NCBI GenBank assembly: GCA_947652115.1
Contig: OX393570.1
Location: 5,281,845-5,345,844, forward strand
Length of the DNA stretch: 64,000 bases
Origin: Blastomussa wellsi
Taxonomy: Eukaryota > Cnidaria > Anthozoa > Scleractinia > Plerogyridae
Direction: 5' to 3'
The notes beneath the pieces were generated by a model. That model was not told the DNA's origin. It made no database searches and saw nothing but the letters and a program-made list of their open reading frames with translations. The stretch's first letter is position 1, and each line of letters begins with the position of its first letter. Positions 34,102-44,890 of this stretch are shown piece by piece. Position numbers and translations under genes: made by a program.

Positions 34102-34403
34102 TCATACCTTGAAACGAGTAATTTTGATTTCTTTGTTCAGAAAAGAACTGACTGTATAATTTCGGGGTCATCAGTTCTCATCAATCGAGTAATGGACTGC
34201 GTGCAGTTGATCGTTTTTTTCTGAAATCCTACGCGCGAAGGAAACAGTAAAAGATTATGCAAATGTAGGTGTCGACAGAAAATGAAATTGTTGACAACCT
34301 ATTGAGAAATAGAAGAGAGAAAATCTATCTAAACGGGTGTGCGCGCGGGCTTGGAGTTGGAATACTCTGCAGGACCGTTGGTCATTGCTTTTATTAACGT
34401 GGT

Positions 34404-34419
34404 GGCTCCTAAAGGAGCC
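34404..34419 (-). terminator. histone 3' stem-loop of H3 (right)
   Basis: Minus-strand ggctcctttaggagcc after the H3 stop at 34443. Confidence 0.9.
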
Positions 34420-34442
34420 GTTTGTTTTTTCGAGGGATGCAC

Positions 34443-35638
<1,196 letters not shown>

Positions 35639-35671
35639 ACTGTCTGTCAGCACATAATTTGAAACACAAAC

Positions 35672-35687
35672 GGCTCTTTTAGGAGCC
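35672..35687 (+). terminator. histone 3' stem-loop of H4 (right)
   Basis: ggctcttttaggagcc, 33 bases after the stop. Confidence 0.88.
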
Positions 35688-36576
35688 ACCAAATCTAAAA
35701 AAGTCATTGGTCAATAAAATCCGTTTCTTTTCCTACTGTATGCTGATAAACTTTAACAGAAATAATCGGTCAGTACAAACTGCAGACTGCAGTTTGGCCA
35801 TACTCCATCATAAACGGATGGAAGTCCAAACGTCAGAAGATTGAAAGAGTCTTGAAAACTTAGGTACAACATTGGCGCCATTCGTGTCACTGCTATTTCT
35901 GTTTTGTTTAGTCGAGAGAACGTCTGACACTTCAGGCTGTGTTTTGCTGCGAAAGTGCAACATTTTACTGACTTATTCGATCTAAATGCCACAAAAATTT
36001 AGGGAAATGTCACTTAGCCTTACGTTCTCGTGCCTGGGTTTCGCGCTCTTGGGTTTTTAGGTTCGCGAGATACGGGGGGTGATTGTAAATTTTCGGCGGT
36101 TTTTACCGCTCGCGCAACGTAATGCGGTATAGACGAAGCCAAGTATATGAGCGTTTCTGAATATTTCTCAATTTTGCGCGCGCGGTTCAAACGCTTTCAC
36201 CGTAACGGTCGAGTAACTTTTGACATTTGCATAATGCAGCCAACCGAGTAGACTATATACCGCGTTTCATATTTGAATAACGAAACGGCGGGTTCAGTTT
36301 TGACATATTTTCGTGTGTAAGTTTTTCTCTGAAGATTTTTCGGTGCTTTTGTTGTGCACGACTTGTGTGCGTTAAAGGGTGCGCGTGAACTAACGCCGGA
36401 GTGCGCGAGTCCAATGGTTTGGCAGAAAAGAAAACGCGCACAGAATCAATAACTGAAAATACAGTGGAAATGTTGCAGCAATGCACGATCGATTTGTGGG
36501 AATGGGTAAAAACCATCAAAATGTGCGTAACAAAAATAAAGGGAAACTGTTGATCATTTCTTTGATAACAGTTGGT
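35688..36576. other. spacer between H4 and H2A, right arm
   Basis: It mirrors 28387-29311, lacks the 60-bp run present there and has about 40 extra bp near 35850-35890. No gene is seen. Confidence 0.6.
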
Positions 36577-36592
36577 GGCTCCTAAAGGAGCC
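36577..36592 (-). terminator. histone 3' stem-loop of H2A (right)
   Basis: Minus-strand ggctcctttaggagcc after the H2A stop. The base before it differs from the left copy (a longer A run). Confidence 0.88.
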
Positions 36593-36617
36593 TTTTTTTT
36601 TGTAAGTTAAGGCTTAC

Positions 36618-36998
36618 TTAAGCCTTTGGTTTCTTCTCGGTCTTCTTGGGCAGAAGAACAGCTTGGATGTTGGGAAGAACACCTCCCTGAGCGATGGTGA
36701 CACCAGCGAGCAGTTTGTTCAACTCTTCATCATTGCGGACAGCCAGCTGAAGGTGACGGGGGATGATTCTTGTCTTCTTGTTGTCACGAGCAGCGTTGCC
36801 CGCCAACTCGAGAATTTCAGCGCTCAAATATTCGAGCACAGCCGCCAAGTACACTGGAGCACCGGCGCCAACACGTTCAGCATAGTTGCCTTTGCGAAGA
36901 AGACGGTGGATACGACCAACTGGGAACTGAAGCCCTGCTCGGGATGATCGAGTCTTGGACTTGGTGCCCTTTGCTTTTCCTTTACCGCGACCAGACAT
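36618..36998 (-). CDS. H2A: histone H2A (right copy)
   Basis: Same 126-aa protein as at 27964-28344; a few synonymous differences are visible (for example around codons 16-18). It is divergent from H2B with mirrored TATA boxes. Confidence 0.97.
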   Translation of the reverse strand: MSGRGKGKAKGTKSKTRSSRAGLQFPVGRIHRLLRKGNYAERVGAGAPVYLAAVLEYLSAEILELAGNAARDNKKTRIIPRHLQLAVRNDEELNKLLAGVTIAQGGVLPNIQAVLLPKKTEKKPKA

Positions 36999-37292
36999 TT
37001 TCGATAATCGAAGAAATGGAAGATTGATGTAAACTCAGTAAACTTCAGCATTTATAGTTAGTTATTATGCAAGAAGGATCGAAATGCACCAATCAAAACT
37101 TTGAATTATAACATTTGTTTCTGGTTTGTTTTCAAATGCAAAGAAAATTGACCTCGAGGGGTCAGTCGGGCGCAACAACCAATCAGAAATCGAGAATTTC
37201 GATCCGTATGATAATTGATCTTTTCCTTATTTTGGTATAAATACAAGGCCAATCGAGTTGTTAGGCATTCAAATACAGTTTGATCTACAGAC
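36999..37292. promoter_or_regulatory. divergent H2A/H2B promoter (right)
   Basis: A mirror of 27670-27963 with the same length (294 bp) and both TATA boxes kept. Confidence 0.7.
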
Positions 37293-37664
37293 ATGGCACC
37301 CAAAGTAGCAGGAAAGAAAGGCGAGAAGAAAGCCGGCAAGGCAAAGGCCGCGGCTGATGGAAAGAAGAAGAGAAGGGGAAAGAGAAAGGAAAGCTATGCT
37401 ATCTACATCTACAAGGTGTTAAAGCAAGTTCACCCTGACACTGGCATCTCCAGCAAAGCCATGGGCATCATGAACTCGTTCGTCAACGACATCTTCGAGC
37501 GCATCGCCACCGAAGCTTCCCGCCTTGCTCACTACAACAAGAAATCAACCATCAGCTCCCGTGAGATCCAGACCGCCATCAGGCTGCTTCTGCCCGGTGA
37601 ACTGGCCAAACACGCGGTCAGTGAAGGAACCAAGGCTGTGACCAAGTACACCAGCAGCAAGTAA
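37293..37664 (+). CDS. H2B: histone H2B (right copy)
   Basis: Same 123-aa protein as the left copy. TATA (tataaata) lies about 50 bp before the ATG and the stem-loop (37695-37710) 31 bases after the stop codon. Confidence 0.97.
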   Translation: MAPKVAGKKGEKKAGKAKAAADGKKKRRGKRKESYAIYIYKVLKQVHPDTGISSKAMGIMNSFVNDIFERIATEASRLAHYNKKSTISSREIQTAIRLLLPGELAKHAVSEGTKAVTKYTSSK

Positions 37665-37694
37665 ACTCATTGCGAGTTTCCCGCCAAAAACAAC

Positions 37695-37710
37695 GGCTCC
37701 TTTAGGAGCC
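37695..37710 (+). terminator. histone 3' stem-loop of H2B (right)
   Basis: ggctcctttaggagcc, followed by actaaatgtt and a purine-rich aaaagcaatga. Confidence 0.9.
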
Positions 37711-37871
37711 ACTAAATGTTATAAAAAGCAATGACCATCGCAATGACCTTTTGTGTTAACGCTGTTTTTGTTTATGCGCCTTTTCTCTTAATAACTTTAC
37801 GAACCGGAGCTATCGCGACTTCGTCTTCGTTCGCCCGCTGCGCGATCTGAAAAGTTAGGTATTCTAGTCTG

Positions 37872-37967
37872 ATAATTTGGTTTTATCAACTGGGTTGATA
37901 ATGTGAATTGGCCACCATAAAGGGATTTGAGAGCTGACGTTTCGAGCGTTAGCCCTTCGTCGGAGCG
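37872..37967 (-). mobile_element. PLE terminal fragment in right histone arm
   Basis: Mirror of 26994-27092. Its hammerhead-like core (37933-37966, minus) has CCGACGA where the left arm has CUGACGA. Confidence 0.7.
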
Positions 37968-38170
37968 AGCTATAAACTCGTGAATTCGTCGTGTGGCAAG
38001 TCTAGCGCTAAAACAGACTGAGCATTGCTCTAATGTCAGTGAGAAGAACGCGAGCGACGACTGCCGAGTTCGTTCGCGGTACTTGTCGGTCGCGGCTTCA
38101 CCGCTCGTCGACGCCATCTTGACGGGTAGGCAAAACGGTCAGAAATAAGTGTTTGTAGGGGAATCTGATA

Positions 38171-38349
38171 GACCCTTTTCATAAATGGCTGCCAATTATA
38201 AATTCTTTTGTAAATATTAAAATTAGCCTGACTAACCTCGTTTTTGAGTTGATAATTCAAAAGAATTTTTACTCCCAAACGAGTTTAGTGAGGCTAATTT
38301 GAATGCATACAAAAGAATTTTAAATTGGCAGCCATTTATGAAAAGGGTC
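38171..38349. mobile_element. 179-bp TIR miniature element
   Basis: The ends gacccttttcataaatggct and agccatttatgaaaagggtc are perfect inverted repeats. An inner second pair involves aattagcctgactaa and ttagtgaggctaatt. It lies inside the right histone arm and not the left, so it inserted after the arms formed or escaped conversion. Confidence 0.75.
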
Positions 38350-38454
38350 AGTTTGCACAATTTATGAATCGCAACGTAAAAATACTGGGTAGAAGATTGT
38401 AACCTGCGATCAGGATAGCTGGGTTGACGCCATTCTCGCCCCCAGAGGCCGCGC

Positions 38455-38486
38455 ACCAGGTTCCAGGACCGGTCCTGGAACCTGGT
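38455..38486. repeat. 32-bp perfect palindrome at arm boundary
   Basis: The 16-base half accaggttccaggacc is followed immediately by its exact complement, 7 bp outside the right end of the histone arm. Confidence 0.85.
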
Positions 38487-40240
38487 CCTCGCGCAACATT
38501 GTTTCGTTGCAAGTTTTGGTTCGATGTTTCGCGTTTTTCACCTTGCATGATCAACTTCTCGCGCAACAAAAACATTTTTTGCGCGTTGAACAAAGTTGTT
38601 GCAAAAAGTAGAGCGCAGGTCTACTTTGAGCAAAAAATTTTCGTGTCGATTATCTTGAGGGAAATGTTTGGGAGTTCAAGGTCGATCAAAGCAACCGATA
38701 TTTAGTTTGCGTAGTAGCCAATTCCTTTCCAAGCACGCAGAACAAACGAAAATTCGAGCGACCGCCGGGCATGCGGAAAACTTTTTAAATTTCGTTTCCC
38801 CTATTCCCCGCATTAGTCAAACAAGAACAAATTTTCACTGGCAAACAGGGTACTGGCTGCTGTACAGGATTGAGGCACGCAACGGACCCGATTTATTGAC
38901 ATTTGTAAGGAAAATACACGTGAAAAACCCGTGATAACAGTATATACGCGATGAACCGACGTGCCTGCTGCCCGCCAGGAAAAACCCGCTTTCTTGGAAG
39001 AAACCTGATCCCTCCCGAATGCAGGGCCAGGCACAGAAAGGCTACTGAAACTAAATAGCATTTCAATATTTTTTTACAATACGCTGAAACGCTCCGTACT
39101 GCACCAGAAAAAAGTTGACTGAATAAAAACTATGAGCACTTAAACCGCAGCAGTGCCAGTCTCCGTAAAATCCCGCAGCACATGGTCTTAATTGCGACGT
39201 TGTCATAGCAACTGTCCAGATGTCAGTGAACTATGAAAATATAAATTTGCTTCTATTCTTCGAAATGCAGCAAATAGCAATTTGCTTCCCCAGGCGCGCT
39301 TGTTCGTTTATTCATATCGATTCGTTCTATCCCACTAGACGGGAGTGGGCCAGTTGGTGGGGGAAAGGTTGGGCTCTCACCCCTCCCCTCCTTCCTCCTC
39401 ACCCCTACCCTATTCCGTCATCTTTCTCCCACCTTCTCTTTGCACCATCCTCGCCAGAGATGTTCACAGGCTAGATTAATTGGCGCGCTTCTCATTTTTT
39501 TCGCGCATGCTCGCTTGTACGTTCTTTCGCTCCGAGTGCTTGGAAAGGAAACGACGGTTTGTAAATGAATCGTCAAAGTCGTCATCAGTCTCATCACGCG
39601 CCAAGGAACAAACTCTAGTCACTTAATGGATTTTACTACAACGTGGAAAGGGGAATGCGAAATTGAAATGTAAGAAACCGAAAATGGGTAAATAAGAAAT
39701 GACTTTTTTCGGTAATGACTGGCCAGATTTGCTAATACGCCATCAATTGACATGGACTTCTTGTAATCTTTATAGACCTGTTCGCCAATAAGTTCGGAGC
39801 TGTTAGTATACTTGTTATTATTTTCGCATTAAAATGTTCATTATGATAAGAGAAAATACGAGCTTGTTTTTGTGTTACATGTACTTTAATAATAGCAGAA
39901 TCCTACAACACGAAATGCAAAGAACGCATGAAACCAGAAACTAAAATCTGGAATCCAGCCGCTTGTGGAATCGCCCTGGCGAATCTCTAAGCTCAACAAG
40001 GCTAACGGATTTTCAAGACTATCCAAACTCCCTTTTTTGATCAACTAGCTATACACGCAAAATCATTTTCACACAGCTAATTCGAATGATTTAACTCCAC
40101 GCAGCGTGTAAAAACCGCCAATCTGCATAATTACTGATACCCTGTTACCGACTGCAGGATACTATAAAAGCGGAGTTGAATCCCTCATCGGCACTTGTTA
40201 CTAGCTCGCCTCAGAGCTATTTGTTACTAGCTCGCCTCAG
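38487..40240. other. gene-free spacer
   Basis: No supported gene. A pyrimidine-rich run lies at 39377-39440. Just upstream of the hammerhead candidate is a TATA-like tataaaag (40162) and a 24-bp direct repeat (40194-40217 and 40219-40242, ttgttactagctcgcctcag and onward). Confidence 0.45.
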
Positions 40241-40304
40241 AGCTTTAGTAACTGACGAAGGAACCCTCCTTAGGAATCCGAAACCGGTCTTGCAAACATG
40301 AGCT
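40241..40304 (+). ncRNA. hammerhead ribozyme candidate, longer form
   Basis: The core reads CUGACGA (40252-40258), then stem II (GGA-CCU / AGG-UCC with small internal loops), CGAAA, a self-complementary stem III ACCGGU and cleavage base C at 40289. Stem I pairs GUAA with UUGC and, beyond an internal loop, AGCU with AGCU. All core positions fit the type I hammerhead. The compact self-complementary stem III suggests it would cleave best as a dimer, as in PLE and retrozyme hammerheads. The parent element is not identified. Confidence 0.6.
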
Positions 40305-40751
40305 TAAAAAAAACTAACCGATTGTAGCATTAAGGAAGGAAAAATCACTTAAGGATATCCTTGTCCGTTCAAAATTCCTCCCACCCAAACAACAATCATA
40401 AAAAAGCAAGAAGCCTTGTTCTATACAGTAATATGCACAATAAGGAACCGCTACATCACACGCCGACAGTCCCGAACTGTTCTAACCAAAGCGGTAATAA
40501 TAAAATTGTTCCTCCCATCAAGTTTATCTTTCAAATGCGAGCGTAGAAGCTGAGGACTTGAAGACTTTACTATAACCCTGAAATCAGGAATCCAGGCCTT
40601 GGAATCTGGAATCCACAGTCATCGATTACCTTCAACTTTATACATGGGACGGACCTTGGGGTCCCTGTGGAAGCTGTTCCTGCGATTTTCCCGCCAAATG
40701 ATCACGTGACTTGTAATCCAGCTTGGGCTCACGTGGAGTTGTTTTTCAGCA

Positions 40752-41555
40752 ATGGCGACTGCATCTTCTGCGGTTTTGTCTTCTCCGTCAAGTAATTCCA
40801 GTTCCACCGCGCCAAACCAATTATACAAGTTGAAGATTACCCTCACTGATCTCTACCACAAGGTACGGGTTGGACGCTATCGAAGAGTCGTCGTTCCGGC
40901 AAATTTCTCGCTGCTGGAGCTGCACGTCGTTATTCAACTTGTGTTCGGCTGGGAAAACTATCATCTACACCATTTCATGACCATGGCCGAGAACGGAAAA
41001 CGTAGAAGCCGCGGACATGATCCAGTCGAATATAAAATACCAGAAAAATACGACGACCATGTCTTTATGCGGGAGGCGAAAGATGAGCGTATTCACAAGC
41101 TCTCCGATTTTTTTAGTGAGGAAAACCCCTTTCTGGAATACGAGTACGACTTCGGCGCTTGCTGGGAGCATGTTATCAAGTTCGAAGGAGTTGTCGAGGA
41201 AAATGCAGAGAGTGATTATCCAATGTGTGTTGACGGAAAAGGAGCAAATCGGATGGAAGACCATCAAGACGAAGACGAGGATGGAGATCTTCTGCCAGAA
41301 TTCGAGGCAAAGCAGTTTAGCCGACAGGAAGCACAGCGCGCTTTACAAAAGGTCTTCGCGGGAAAATGGCCGCTTAAGGTTGACAAGACGACAGTTCCGA
41401 AATGTTATCTCTGCGCCTTCTTTGATTCGGCGTTCGGGACATGCCGAGGTCCGTCCTGCACTGGAAAGTGTTGTAACGTTTGTCTGAAGGCGGAATTTCT
41501 CCGTGGATCTGGTCCCGCATCAAACAGAGAAGCGGAAAGCTCTGAAGACCTCTGA
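40752..41555 (+). CDS. pRiA4b ORF-3-like domain protein with Cys-rich tail
   Basis: The 267-aa protein is intronless. Residues about 24-150 show the PRiA4_ORF3 pattern: YKLKITLTDLYHKVRVGRYR, then FSLLELHVVIQLVFGWENYH with HLHHF, and a YEYDFGACWEHVIKFEG motif (usual form YDFGD-W-H). A disordered acidic segment (EDHQDEDEDGD) follows. The C-terminus holds a Cys cluster (CYLCAFFDS...CRGPSCTGKCCNVC) that may bind zinc. The domain is common in bacterial plasmids and IS1096-type elements; its biochemical function is not known. The start ATG (caatgg) is the first in the frame. Confidence 0.75.
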   Translation: MATASSAVLSSPSSNSSSTAPNQLYKLKITLTDLYHKVRVGRYRRVVVPANFSLLELHVVIQLVFGWENYHLHHFMTMAENGKRRSRGHDPVEYKIPEKYDDHVFMREAKDERIHKLSDFFSEENPFLEYEYDFGACWEHVIKFEGVVEENAESDYPMCVDGKGANRMEDHQDEDEDGDLLPEFEAKQFSRQEAQRALQKVFAGKWPLKVDKTTVPKCYLCAFFDSAFGTCRGPSCTGKCCNVCLKAEFLRGSGPASNREAESSEDL

Positions 41556-41923
41556 CTGATTTGTAGAAGGAATAGCGAACGGGACGTTTTATTTGTATCC
41601 CCCGCCCCATAAAGATGGCAGGTATCCAGCCCTTAAACGTTTATCGGCGTCCAATTAAGAAAGAAATTCGTACGTAATATTTTTCCACGATCTAAGAGGC
41701 ATTATGGGCAGTGGGAGGGGGGGGGGGGGAAGATTACAAAGAAACAAGGAGGCATATATTTTACTTTGAAGAGCAGGGAGTGGTTGCCCAATTCTCCCGA
41801 GCCAGAGTTTCATGTATAAAACTTTCAAAGGTGCACAAAGGCCACACCATGTCCCCTGCTGAACGTGATACTGGAGACGGGGCCTACGATTATATCTCCC
41901 TTATCAGAGAAGACTAGAACATA

Positions 41924-41990
41924 GAGATTGAACTCAAGACCTCCCGCACGATAGTCCGACGATCTACCAACTGAGCTAACCGGTTGGCAG
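41924..41990 (-). repeat. tRNA-derived SINE head
   Basis: On the minus strand tagctcagttggtaga is a good A box and gagttcaatctc a good B box, with an anticodon-like region between. The acceptor ends do not pair, so this is a SINE or tRNA relic and not a functional tRNA. Confidence 0.6.
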
Positions 41991-42599
41991 CAAAAGATGC
42001 GTTTTTCTTCATATTTCCGTTCTGAGTTAATTTTCGAGAAAAAACTAGAGAAACCCCTTTTCTACATTTTTGAGTCGAATGAGCTGGGCATTATGCACCT
42101 ACCAGGCAATAAATTTGAACTGAGCTGATATTTTCTGCTCACCCCAGGGCATTTGTGGATGGTCAAAACAGTCACTAGAAGTCAATAAAATGTTAGAAAG
42201 TCCACTAAAATGGGCAAAAGTTCTCACTACAGGACGTTAACTACTGTCAAATCCTCCACCTGTGCCTGGCCTCCTCCCTCCCCCCCCCCTCGGGCTTAAC
42301 ACTGATGGGTGGATTAGGCTACTTATCACAGTATAGGAGATGTTATTTTTTGACTTGATCAAATTATTTGGTCTTGACCGTAATTATTCGGTTTTAACCA
42401 CAATCACTTGATGGGCTCAAAAACACTGGTAAACCGAGAAAAGGGGTTTCTCCATGTTCAGTATGTTTTGCCCCCAAAACTCAGAGTGAAAATATCAACT
42501 ACTTGAGTCTTACAGCCAATAACATCACAGCTAAACTGTCCAATCAATTTTCACAAACCAGACTTATAACATTCAACTGACAAACAACTCTTCACATGA

Positions 42600-42650
42600 C
42601 TCTGGTGATGACTTCTGCTCAGGTTGTTGAAACCTCAGTCGCTGTCACCG
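42600..42650 (+). ncRNA. decayed hammerhead-like core
   Basis: CUGGUGA-UGACUUCUGC...GUUGUUGAAACCUCAGUC resembles another coral hammerhead-bearing repeat, but A of CUGANGA is G and the triplet is altered. It is probably inactive. Confidence 0.3.
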
Positions 42651-43000
42651 ACAACAGTCCTTCTCAGGACTGGACGATCAAACTACACTGTTACCTCCGG
42701 GTAACTACATTGTTACCCCCGTGTTCAAACCATTTACTGAAAACGTATTTTTTACAGCTTTGATTCTTTGTAATTTTTCCCTGATTACCCATAATGCCAC
42801 TTACGCAGTGAAGGGCTCTACGAAAGCTGAAGGGTTGTTTTTTTTGGTGGCTCATTTGAAGAACAAATCCGGACCCTCTTGTTGTAAAACCTGCCATACT
42901 TTGGGGTTGGGGTTGGGTTTGCAGGTAAAAAGTGAAGGGTCCCAAGGTAGGTTTGTATTAAGCTTCAGTAAAGTGAAAGCTGCTGTTGATTGGTCAGGTC

Positions 43001-43335
43001 TAGGCTTAGCCACGAGTTGCCGATGAATCCCAGAAAAGTTGCCGATAAAAGTGTCTAAAAGTTGCCAAAAAGTTGCTTTTCTTTCAAAAAGGTGCCGAAA
43101 AGTTGCTGAATTTCCAAAAGGTTGCCGAAAAGTTACCAAAATTTTTCTGCTTTTCGTACCTTTTTTCGTTGTTAAAGATGGATGCATTGGAATCACTGTA
43201 ATTGTCCACCATCTTGAAAGACGTGCAATGTGATACCGCTGACCTTGTGATAAGGCATCACAAAAATCAACCCATGGGGGGGCCTTGGGCCCAAAAGTTG
43301 CTGAAAAGTTGCCAAGCAACTTGTGGCTAAGCCTA
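43001..43335. mobile_element. hAT-like MITE with perfect 8-bp TSD
   Basis: The ends taggcttagccac and gtggctaagccta are inverted repeats, and gtcaggtc is duplicated exactly at 42993-43000 and 43336-43343. Both halves are rich in gttgccgaaaagttgcc-type words, which account for the long spurious frame on the minus strand. Confidence 0.8.
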
Positions 43336-44656
43336 GTCAGGTCACCTTTTAGATCAAACAATAAGCGTTGCGTGCAGGCATTACAAAGTTGTTGAACTCT
43401 AGTTGTCTTTTGTTGGAGACGACAAACATTGTGTTTGAGACAATGAACATGTGAAACAAACTTTTTCAAACTCTGTGTTCATGTTTTACGAAATTTAATT
43501 GTATTTAATGATTTGATGGAAATATATTTCTTCATGGTTGTTTGTTAAATTGATGTTACAGTATTTACTAGTTATAACAAATGAAATTAAAATCTGTATA
43601 ACCACAGTGACAAATTGATGAGAGTGCCGGATCTTCAGTAGACCTGGATAAGTAGAAAATTAAGAATACAAAATATAGATGGCACACTTGTTCCGTTTTA
43701 TTTAACTTTGGTCATATCCACCATTGGGATCAGTGTGCCGTCTATATTTTGACTAGTTATTCCCATGGATAAACCCATGATTGATCTTACTTGGAGGTGG
43801 AGGGGGGGAGTTATCTGTTATGTGTGCAAAACTTGATGACCTCCAGAAGTGGATTTATCTAATCACACAAGGGGACTTGACCCATTGGGAGAAAACCTTT
43901 CATTGTACAGGGGCGTAGCATGGTTTTTCCATCTAGGTATGTAAGTGCATATATGGTTGCTACGCCCCTGTTGTAGTTAATCAGTTTTTCTGAGAATTAT
44001 CCTGAGAGGACACAAGTCGATCTTTGTCGCTTGTTATATCACCAGGTGCACTTCATGTACATCACACACTGAAAGTTTTTAATTTTAAAACTCTACATCA
44101 ACTTCTTTTTGAACATACCTGTCCTTTTCATATGGTAGTCCTCCCTGGGTGTGATTGCTGCCCCAACCCCCCCCCCCAACCCTAACCCTAACCCTAACCC
44201 TAACCCCCCCCCCCCCCACATATAGGATTTCTTCCCTTGGACAAATTCCCCATTAAATGCAATAATTATTATGGGCAATTGTCCACCAAAATCACTTATC
44301 TCCATTATTACCTCTTGCAAAATTACTTCCTGTTTTTCCCAAGGTATGCTTTATCCTCCCTATCAAATATGGGTCAAAATTATGTTGAATTCGCCTCTAT
44401 TCCCTGTGCATTCCCCAGGGATCTATAATGTCAACAAACGTTATGTTCCAGCCCTGCATGAGTTGACAAACTTTGCACAACCTGAGGTCCAAACACTTGC
44501 CTATACTGTATATGTTCCATAGCAAATGAGTCAAATGGTATCCAGGCTGTATCCCTGACCTGTACTCTCGATCAAGTTGTTTTCAGAGGCCCTTTATAGA
44601 GATTATTATTTGGTATGCTAGCCCTTCACAAGCTTACCCCCGGCATTAATTTACCA
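43336..44656. other. gene-free spacer with small repeats
   Basis: A 63-bp foldback (43908-43970) with ends caggggcgtagca and tgctacgcccctg looks like a minimal hAT-type MITE. A telomere-like (ccctaa)n tract flanked by C runs is at 44160-44217. No gene is supported. Confidence 0.5.
44160..44217 (+). repeat. interstitial telomere-like tract
   Basis: Four or five ccctaa units lie between two poly(C) runs. It is too short for a telomere. Confidence 0.75.
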
Positions 44657-44890
44657 AGACTGGCACTCCGGTTAGTCTGAATATCACTCCAGTTAGCCTG
44701 AATATCACTCTGGCTAGCCTGAATATCACTCCAGTTAGCGTGAATATCCCTCTGGCTAGCCTGAATATCACTCCAGTTAGCCTGAATATCACTCTGGCTA
44801 GTCTGAATATCACTCCAGTTAGCCTGAATATCACTCTGGCTGGCCTGAATATCACTCCAGTTAGCCTGAATATCACTCTGGCTAGCCTAA
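44657..44890. repeat. 21-bp minisatellite with 42-bp alternation
   Basis: Units of gttagcctgaatatcactcc and ggctagcctgaatatcactc alternate, so the true period is 42 bp. As 21 is a multiple of three, both strands stay open and give repetitive frames (for example GVIFRLA on the minus strand); I do not call these genes. Confidence 0.85.

Larger units (their letters stand above)
41556..42992. other. repeat-containing spacer
   Basis: It includes a G homopolymer near 41716-41730, a tRNA-derived repeat head (41924-41990) and a decayed hammerhead-like core (42600-42650). 42048-42063 and 42437-42452 are 16-bp inverted repeats (gagaaaccccttttct). No gene is supported. Confidence 0.45.

Noticed and set aside
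37797..38117. 106-codon minus-strand frame (MASTSGEAATDKYRERTRQS...)
   Set aside because: It runs into the PLE fragment and the mirrored left arm breaks it with indels, so it is not conserved as a protein even between arms.
41924..41990. possible functional tRNA gene
   Set aside because: A and B boxes are good, but the acceptor arms do not pair and the sequence continues as a repeat, so I list it as a SINE head.
42852..43469. 205-codon minus-strand frame
   Set aside because: Half of it lies in the hAT MITE at 43001-43335 and the protein has only repeat-derived motifs.
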